Origin: Candidatus Elusimicrobium euhamitermitis
GTDB taxonomy: Bacteria > Elusimicrobiota > Elusimicrobia > Elusimicrobiales > Elusimicrobiaceae
NCBI GenBank assembly: GCA_031254225.1
Contig: JAIRUU010000077.1
Location: 1-17,129 of the forward strand
Direction: 5' to 3'
Length of the DNA: 17,129 bases
The notes below the pieces were generated by a model that saw nothing but the letters and a program-made list of their open reading frames with translations, was not told where the DNA came from and made no database searches. Position 1 is the stretch's first letter. Each line of letters starts with the position of its first letter. This document shows positions 13,531 to 17,129 of this stretch, in pieces. A program made the translations under genes and the position numbers.

Positions 13531-13630
13531 GGGTGTGTAGTCTCATATTAAGAGCCTGCGCGTAGCCGAGTTTTTAAAAAGATTTAATTTTCTTTGCGAC
13601 GCGCGCAGGTTCATATGGGTCTACATACCC
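13531..13630. repeat. 100-bp palindromic element sharing a core with the rplW-rplB element
   Basis: Outer arms GGGTGTGTAGTCTCATAT (13531-13548) and ATATGGGTCTACATACCC (13613-13630) pair in 15 of 18 positions. CCTGCGCG (13555-13562) and CGCGCAGG (13602-13609) form an inner stem. The internal 19 bases TTTAATTTTCTTTGCGACG (13583-13601) are identical to 6076-6094 inside the ribosomal operon, and the A/T-rich stretch before them is also similar. The arms are unrelated to those of the other copy. It lies between the 52-aa ORF and its terminator. Confidence 0.75.
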
Positions 13631-13641
13631 AAAGGGAAACG

Positions 13642-13670
13642 CCCCCGCGGCATCCCGCGGGGGACTTTTT
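13642..13670 (+). terminator. Rho-independent terminator
   Basis: CCCCCGCGG and CCGCGGGGG form a 9-bp stem (13642-13650, 13655-13663) with loop CATC, followed by ACTTTTTG. It ends the unit of the 52-aa ORF. Confidence 0.85.
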
Positions 13671-13724
13671 GTAAAAATTATATTTGAAGTAAAAAACCGA
13701 AACGGTTATTTTGAATAAAAGGAA

Positions 13725-13735
13725 TACAATTATAT
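13725..13735 (+). promoter_or_regulatory. -10-like TACAAT just before the large secreted-protein gene
   Basis: TACAAT (13725-13730) ends five bases before the ATG at 13736. An AAGGA lies 12 bases before the ATG, so a leaderless start or a leadered one with wide SD spacing are both possible. Confidence 0.35.
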
Positions 13736-16336
13736 ATGCATAAGAAACTGATAATAACAACGCTGGTCTTATCCGTATTTTTGCCGCTGCGCGCCCAGTC
13801 TTTTTTGGACGAACTTAAGTCGTATGAAGAAAAACGCAACAAAGACATAACTGAGCCCGTCAGGCAGGTTTACGCCGAACACTGCGGCGGCGCGGACAGC
13901 CAGGACTGCATAAACGCGCTTAACAACGACGACTCCGCCTTTAAAGCCTTTGACAGGGGCTACGTAGAGCTGCCTTTATTGTTGCTGGAAAATGATTTCA
14001 GTTTAAAAGCCCGGGGAAGCGGGAACGAAAATTTTTTAGACATGCTGGCCGTTTTTGCGCATAAATATCCGGAGGGTAAGAAAAATTATTACGCCCTGCT
14101 TGACAAAACCAAAAAACTTACCGACGAGGACGTGTACGCGCTTATAACCAGTCAGGACAACCGGAAAATGAACGCCTTTCACACGGCCGTCATGTACGCG
14201 CCGTATAATAAAAAAGTTAAAAATCTTAGCAACATAAGCCCAAAAGAAACTTTTCTGTGGACTATGGCGGCGAGTACGATTTACTACGACAAAACGAAAA
14301 CAGCCGTCTGCGAAGCTCTGACGCAGACGGACAACGCCGGAAGAACGCCGTTCCACACAGCCATGGATCGTGATAACAAAGAAGCGTTCTTCATCCTTTA
14401 CTACGCAGTCTTGGGGGCGAACTGCGACAAACAGAAAATTTTAGACGCCGTAAGCAGACAAGACGAAAAAGGTATGTCCGTTATGGACGAGGCTTCCCGC
14501 AGAGCCGCCGGCCAAAAAAACAACGACAATTCTTTTTACGCAGACATTTTAGATAATGTCATAACTATGCACGAAGACGAGCAGCTGGCGTATAATAAAA
14601 AGCATGAAAAGGAATTGCAGAAAGCCAAAGAACTCGGCGAAGACCAGGCAAAAGAGGCAGTGGCTTCCGCCGCGGAAAGCGCTGGAATAACCAACCTGCT
14701 GCCGACTGAGATAAAAGCCTTACAGATAAATACTATGCCGCCGCAGCATATTGACAAAGAGCGCATGTCCCGGATTATGCAAATTGCAAAAAATAATCTG
14801 GCCGCTCAGACCGCCGCACAAACTCCCGCTGAAGAAGCAGCGGCCCAAAATATAATTGCGGAAAACCCTTTACCGCCCGCGCAGGTTATGACGAACGCGG
14901 CAGACTCCGTCAGCGTTCCCGCGGCCGCGCAAATTACGAACATGCCCGCGGACTCTGTGAAAACCGTGGCAACGGACACTGTGTCCGTGACAAACAAAAC
15001 AATGTATGCCCAGACGCAAAAACCGGCAAACAAACCTCCGGTAACGAGAAGACCCGTAGTAACGCGGCCTCCCGCTGCCGCGCCGAAAACTTCTGACAGG
15101 CCGGTAGTTGTAAAACAAATTGCCAAGCCTCAAACCGCCGCCGTATCCGCAAGGCCTTCCGCGGCAAAATATAAAACCGTGGCCGCCGCCGCAAAAGCTG
15201 CCGCTAATAAATACGCGTATTTGAAATGGCTTGAATCCTCCGGCGGCAAATCCACCTTTGACAAAGCGCGGCGCGACCTGGCATTTCGGGATTTTGAACA
15301 GGCGCAAAAAGATTTAGCCGAAACGGCCAAAGCCCAAGGCGTCTCAACCGAAAAAGCCAAAGAATATGTTAACCGGAATGTACAACAGGATTATTTTATC
15401 GCGCAGCTCGGTAAAAAAGAAAACAATATAATCAACTTCCCTGAAGCGCAAATATTGACCGCGGCAATCAAAATCAAACCCGCCGCGCAGACGGCAAATA
15501 AAACGCCGGAAAAACGCCCGGCGGTTGTTAAACAGGAACAGGTTATGGCCTCAACGGAAACTTCCGTTAAAAAAGACGCCAAACCCGCCGAGACAAAACA
15601 TGAGACCGCGCAAGCTAAGACAAATGCGCCGGCGTCTGACGCGGGCACCGTTAAGTGGGGCGCCTCCGATGTTCCCTCGTTTTTATTTGAGCAAACGGCT
15701 GAGCTGCAGCATTCAATCGCAGTCGCAGCCGAAAAACAAAAAAGGGAAACTGAGATACGCGATTCTCTGCTCAACGACCCTAAAACCCAGCGCATGATCC
15801 GGCGTTTAACCGAAAAGCGCGAGCAAATTGACGAGCAAATCGCTTCCTCAAATAAAACAGAAACCAGAAAAGAAGCTGCGGTCGTTCCTGCTCCGTCCGC
15901 CAACGAACAAGACGGCGCGTTAGTATCCCTTTTTAAAAAGCTGGGTACAATGACCGGACTGTATAAAGAACCGAAACGCTTTGTCGGCATTGGCGAAATT
16001 TACGGGCAGGAAAATTCTGATATTCTTCAGGATAAAGCAAAAGAAATAATCAAAGTGCATAATTACGCCAGCGCGGCCAGATTACCCGGCCTGCCTAACA
16101 ATGAGGATGAGCTGCGCCAGAAATGGAAAGGCAAAGAACAAAGAATGATAGACGAATATATAACCTTCGTTAAACAATTGAACCGGCCCGAGGGCTACAG
16201 AATGGCGTTGGATCTCGTCGGGGAAAATATACAGAGCACTGTTTCCAATTTAAAACCGTGGGACGTGCCCCCTTACACCGACGAAGCCGACAGCGTGACA
16301 GTTACAAAAACGAATGCAACGGCAAAAATAAAATAA
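13736..16336 (+). CDS. Large secreted protein with ankyrin-like repeats and Ala/Pro/Lys-rich linkers
   Basis: Family not recognised. The 866-aa product starts MHKKLIITTLVLSVFLPLRA-QS, a signal peptide with probable cleavage after residue 20. Residues about 65-260 carry ankyrin-like units: ITSQDNRKMNAFHTAVMYA (137-155), TQTDNAGRTPFHTAMDRDN (196-214) and SRQDEKGMSVMDEASRR (240-256). A charged coiled stretch follows (about 278-310), then a long Ala/Pro/Val/Thr-rich region (about 355-480) in which short ADSV- or DTVSV-type motifs recur. Helical Lys/Glu/Ala segments continue to about 710. The C-terminal 130 residues look folded (GLYKEPKRFVGIGEIYG, RQKWKGKEQRMIDEYITFVK). The four cysteines all lie in the N-terminal third. 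It ends at a strong terminator. Likely periplasmic or surface-exposed; function unknown. Confidence 0.85.
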   Translation: MHKKLIITTLVLSVFLPLRAQSFLDELKSYEEKRNKDITEPVRQVYAEHCGGADSQDCINALNNDDSAFKAFDRGYVELPLLLLENDFSLKARGSGNENFLDMLAVFAHKYPEGKKNYYALLDKTKKLTDEDVYALITSQDNRKMNAFHTAVMYAPYNKKVKNLSNISPKETFLWTMAASTIYYDKTKTAVCEALTQTDNAGRTPFHTAMDRDNKEAFFILYYAVLGANCDKQKILDAVSRQDEKGMSVMDEASRRAAGQKNNDNSFYADILDNVITMHEDEQLAYNKKHEKELQKAKELGEDQAKEAVASAAESAGITNLLPTEIKALQINTMPPQHIDKERMSRIMQIAKNNLAAQTAAQTPAEEAAAQNIIAENPLPPAQVMTNAADSVSVPAAAQITNMPADSVKTVATDTVSVTNKTMYAQTQKPANKPPVTRRPVVTRPPAAAPKTSDRPVVVKQIAKPQTAAVSARPSAAKYKTVAAAAKAAANKYAYLKWLESSGGKSTFDKARRDLAFRDFEQAQKDLAETAKAQGVSTEKAKEYVNRNVQQDYFIAQLGKKENNIINFPEAQILTAAIKIKPAAQTANKTPEKRPAVVKQEQVMASTETSVKKDAKPAETKHETAQAKTNAPASDAGTVKWGASDVPSFLFEQTAELQHSIAVAAEKQKRETEIRDSLLNDPKTQRMIRRLTEKREQIDEQIASSNKTETRKEAAVVPAPSANEQDGALVSLFKKLGTMTGLYKEPKRFVGIGEIYGQENSDILQDKAKEIIKVHNYASAARLPGLPNNEDELRQKWKGKEQRMIDEYITFVKQLNRPEGYRMALDLVGENIQSTVSNLKPWDVPPYTDEADSVTVTKTNATAKIK

Positions 16337-16353
16337 ACCGTTTGCGATAATTT

Positions 16354-16393
16354 AATTTCCCCGCCGGAGAAAAAACCGGCGGGGAAATTTTTA
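16354..16393 (+). terminator. Rho-independent terminator after the 866-aa gene
   Basis: AATTTCCCCGCCGG (16354-16367) and CCGGCGGGGAAATT (16376-16389) form a perfect 14-bp stem with an A-rich 8-base loop, followed by TTTTAATTT. Confidence 0.9.
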
Positions 16394-16473
16394 ATTTAAC
16401 AACCTCACGCGCGCCGCATTAAATTATCTCTTATAATTATTTTAGGCAATAAAAAAGTAACTTGGCTATTATC

Positions 16474-16508
16474 TTTCAGACGTTAACCGTTTTTGGCATA
16501 CTTTATGT
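16474..16508 (+). promoter_or_regulatory. Promoter-like element directly before the pilin gene
   Basis: TTTTTGGCATACTT ends about five bases before the ATG; CATACT (16497-16502) has TGG before it and TTTCAG 17 bases upstream as a possible -35. The motif closely resembles TTTTTGGTATACTT before the first lipoprotein gene. No SD is present, so a leaderless mRNA is likely. Confidence 0.5.
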
Positions 16509-16979
16509 ATGAAAAATAAAAACGCCGGTTTTACGCTGATTGAATTATTGGTTGTCGTCCTCATTATAGGCATACTCGCCGCCATAGCGCTGCCGCAGTA
16601 TAATAAGGCGGTTATGAAAAGCAGGTTTTCCACTCTTTACGCCGCCGTTAACGCGATAGCGCAGGCCGAAGAAATTTATTATCTTGAAAACGGAACGTAT
16701 ACCACCGATATGGAAGCGCTCTCCATAAACGTTCCGACGGGAGCCGCCATAATTTGGAATAATCCTCAAACCGATAATTGGGCAATATACGGACAAGTCG
16801 GCGACGTTATTGAATATTTAATATGGCCAAAATACAGTAAAGTAAGAACAGATAAAAGAGTCTGCAGGGTATATTTAAATAAATCTCAGACGGAACTTGC
16901 AAAATCCGTCTGTCTTTCTTTGAAAACACAAGACAGTAATATTTTTCAAAGCCCTACATACTGGGAATATTTTTTATAA
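16509..16979 (+). CDS. Type IV pilin-like protein (major or minor pilin, PilE/PilA type)
   Basis: The 156-aa product has a textbook class III signal: MKNKNAG|FTLIELLVVVLI, with cleavage expected between Gly7 and Phe8 by the prepilin peptidase PilD and Glu at +5 of the mature protein (Glu12) for subunit docking. The hydrophobic helix continues as GILAAIALPQYNKAVMKSR. Next comes a stretch typical of PilE-like pilins (AIAQAEEIYYLENGTYTTDM) and a C-terminal region with Cys119 and Cys135, which can form the disulfide of the D-region. No assembly genes (pilB, pilC, pilD, pilQ) lie nearby, so it is an orphan subunit gene. Elusimicrobiota are known for many dispersed pilin-like genes, which fits. It may be a pilus or type II secretion-like pseudopilus subunit. 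Confidence 0.92.
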   Translation: MKNKNAGFTLIELLVVVLIIGILAAIALPQYNKAVMKSRFSTLYAAVNAIAQAEEIYYLENGTYTTDMEALSINVPTGAAIIWNNPQTDNWAIYGQVGDVIEYLIWPKYSKVRTDKRVCRVYLNKSQTELAKSVCLSLKTQDSNIFQSPTYWEYFL

Positions 16980-16980
16980 A

Positions 16981-17018
16981 AAAAAGACCGGCGGTTTTTT
17001 TACCGCCGGTCTTTTTTT
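16981..17018. terminator. Bidirectional terminator between the pilin gene and tuf
   Basis: AAAAAGACCGGCGGT (16981-16995) and ACCGCCGGTCTTTTT (17002-17016) form a perfect 15-bp stem with a T6 loop and T-tracts on either strand. It serves the converging pilin gene (plus) and tuf (minus). Confidence 0.92.
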
Positions 17019-17035
17019 CTTTTCAATAATAATTT

Positions 17036-17129
17036 TTACTCAATAACTTTAGTCACAACTCCCGCTCCTACCGTCTTTCCGCCTTCTCTTATCGCAAACC
17101 TTAAGCCTTCTTCCATAGCCACAGGCGTG
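17036..17129 (-). CDS. tuf: Elongation factor Tu, C-terminal 30 residues (partial)
   Basis: EF-Tu delivers aminoacyl-tRNA to the ribosomal A site as a GTP complex. Only the end of domain III is in the window: TPVAMEEGLRFAIREGGKTV followed by GAGVVTKVIE and a TAA stop at 17038-17036, which is the highly conserved EF-Tu C-terminus. The gene continues beyond the right edge on the minus strand. Its stop faces the bidirectional terminator, so transcription of the tuf unit ends here and does not run into rpsJ, which begins 8.6 kb further on the same strand. Confidence 0.97.
   Translation of the reverse strand, partial: TPVAMEEGLRFAIREGGKTVGAGVVTKVIE

Noticed and set aside
13543..13614. 23-codon minus-strand ORF in the palindromic element as a real gene
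   Set aside because: No SD, and the matching frame in the other element stops early; it is mentioned only as part of the repeat.
14800..15200. TonB-like function for the Pro-rich part of the 866-aa protein
   Set aside because: There is a cleavable signal peptide rather than an anchor, no Glu-Pro/Lys-Pro repeats of the usual kind and no TonB C-terminal motif.
14870..15990. Long minus-strand reading frames opposite the 866-aa gene (for example 15391-15990, 199 codons)
   Set aside because: They mirror the Ala/Lys-rich codon pattern of the real gene, have no SD or family features, and are shadows.
16493..16510. Sigma-54 promoter before the pilin gene (TTGGCAT...)
   Set aside because: The GG element is there, but the -12 position reads GT instead of GC, and the start point would fall inside the coding region. 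An extended -10 reading fits better.

Overview
The window is built from two unlike parts. Positions 1-8457 are the S10-spc ribosomal-protein operon, all on the minus strand. Read in the direction of transcription (right to left) the order is rpsJ, rplC, rplD, rplW, rplB, rpsS, rplV, rpsC, rplP, rpmC, rpsQ, rplN, rplX, rplE, rpsN, rpsH, rplF, rplR, which is the standard bacterial order. The gene for L18 (rplR) runs off the left edge within a residue or two of its end. Most junctions are tight: TAATG or ATGA overlaps, or Shine-Dalgarno (SD) sequences built into the previous stop codon. Three spacers are not tight: rpsJ-rplC (148 nt), rplW-rplB (202 nt, holding a large nested palindrome) and rpsN-rpsH (85 nt).

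Positions 8458-17035 separate this operon from the tail of an EF-Tu gene (tuf, minus strand, right edge). In many bacteria tuf lies directly upstream of rpsJ, so about 8.6 kb of mostly plus-strand accessory DNA sits between two normally neighbouring core genes. It holds a repeat-rich upstream region with candidate promoters for the ribosomal operon, two tandem paralogous lipoprotein genes (9087-10661, 10703-12070), a convergent gene for a secreted HEAT-like repeat protein (12133-13164, minus), a 52-residue ORF followed by a palindromic repeat and a terminator (13342-13670), a large secreted protein with ankyrin-like repeats (13736-16336), and a type IV pilin-like gene (16509-16979). Strong hairpin terminators lie at 12087-12120, 13642-13670, 16354-16393 and 16981-17018, so most accessory genes look like separate transcription units.

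The organism is a diderm bacterium by inference, given lipoboxes, several signal peptides and a type IV pilin. The pilin style, the Ala/Lys/Asn-rich secreted proteins and the strict GCG/GCC alanine codon preference fit Elusimicrobiota (Elusimicrobium-like). That is recognition from memory, not a search result.

The most striking signals are non-coding. A 184-bp nested palindrome sits inside the ribosomal operon, flanked by TA on both sides, and supplies the stop codon of rplW. A second palindrome at 13531-13630 has the same 19-bp core but quite different stem arms. A third family of GC-rich repeats occurs as an inverted pair at 8813-9027 with a related piece inside the rpsJ-rplC spacer. In addition, several accessory genes carry a -10-like hexamer 5-7 nt before the ATG and no clear SD, which suggests leaderless mRNAs.
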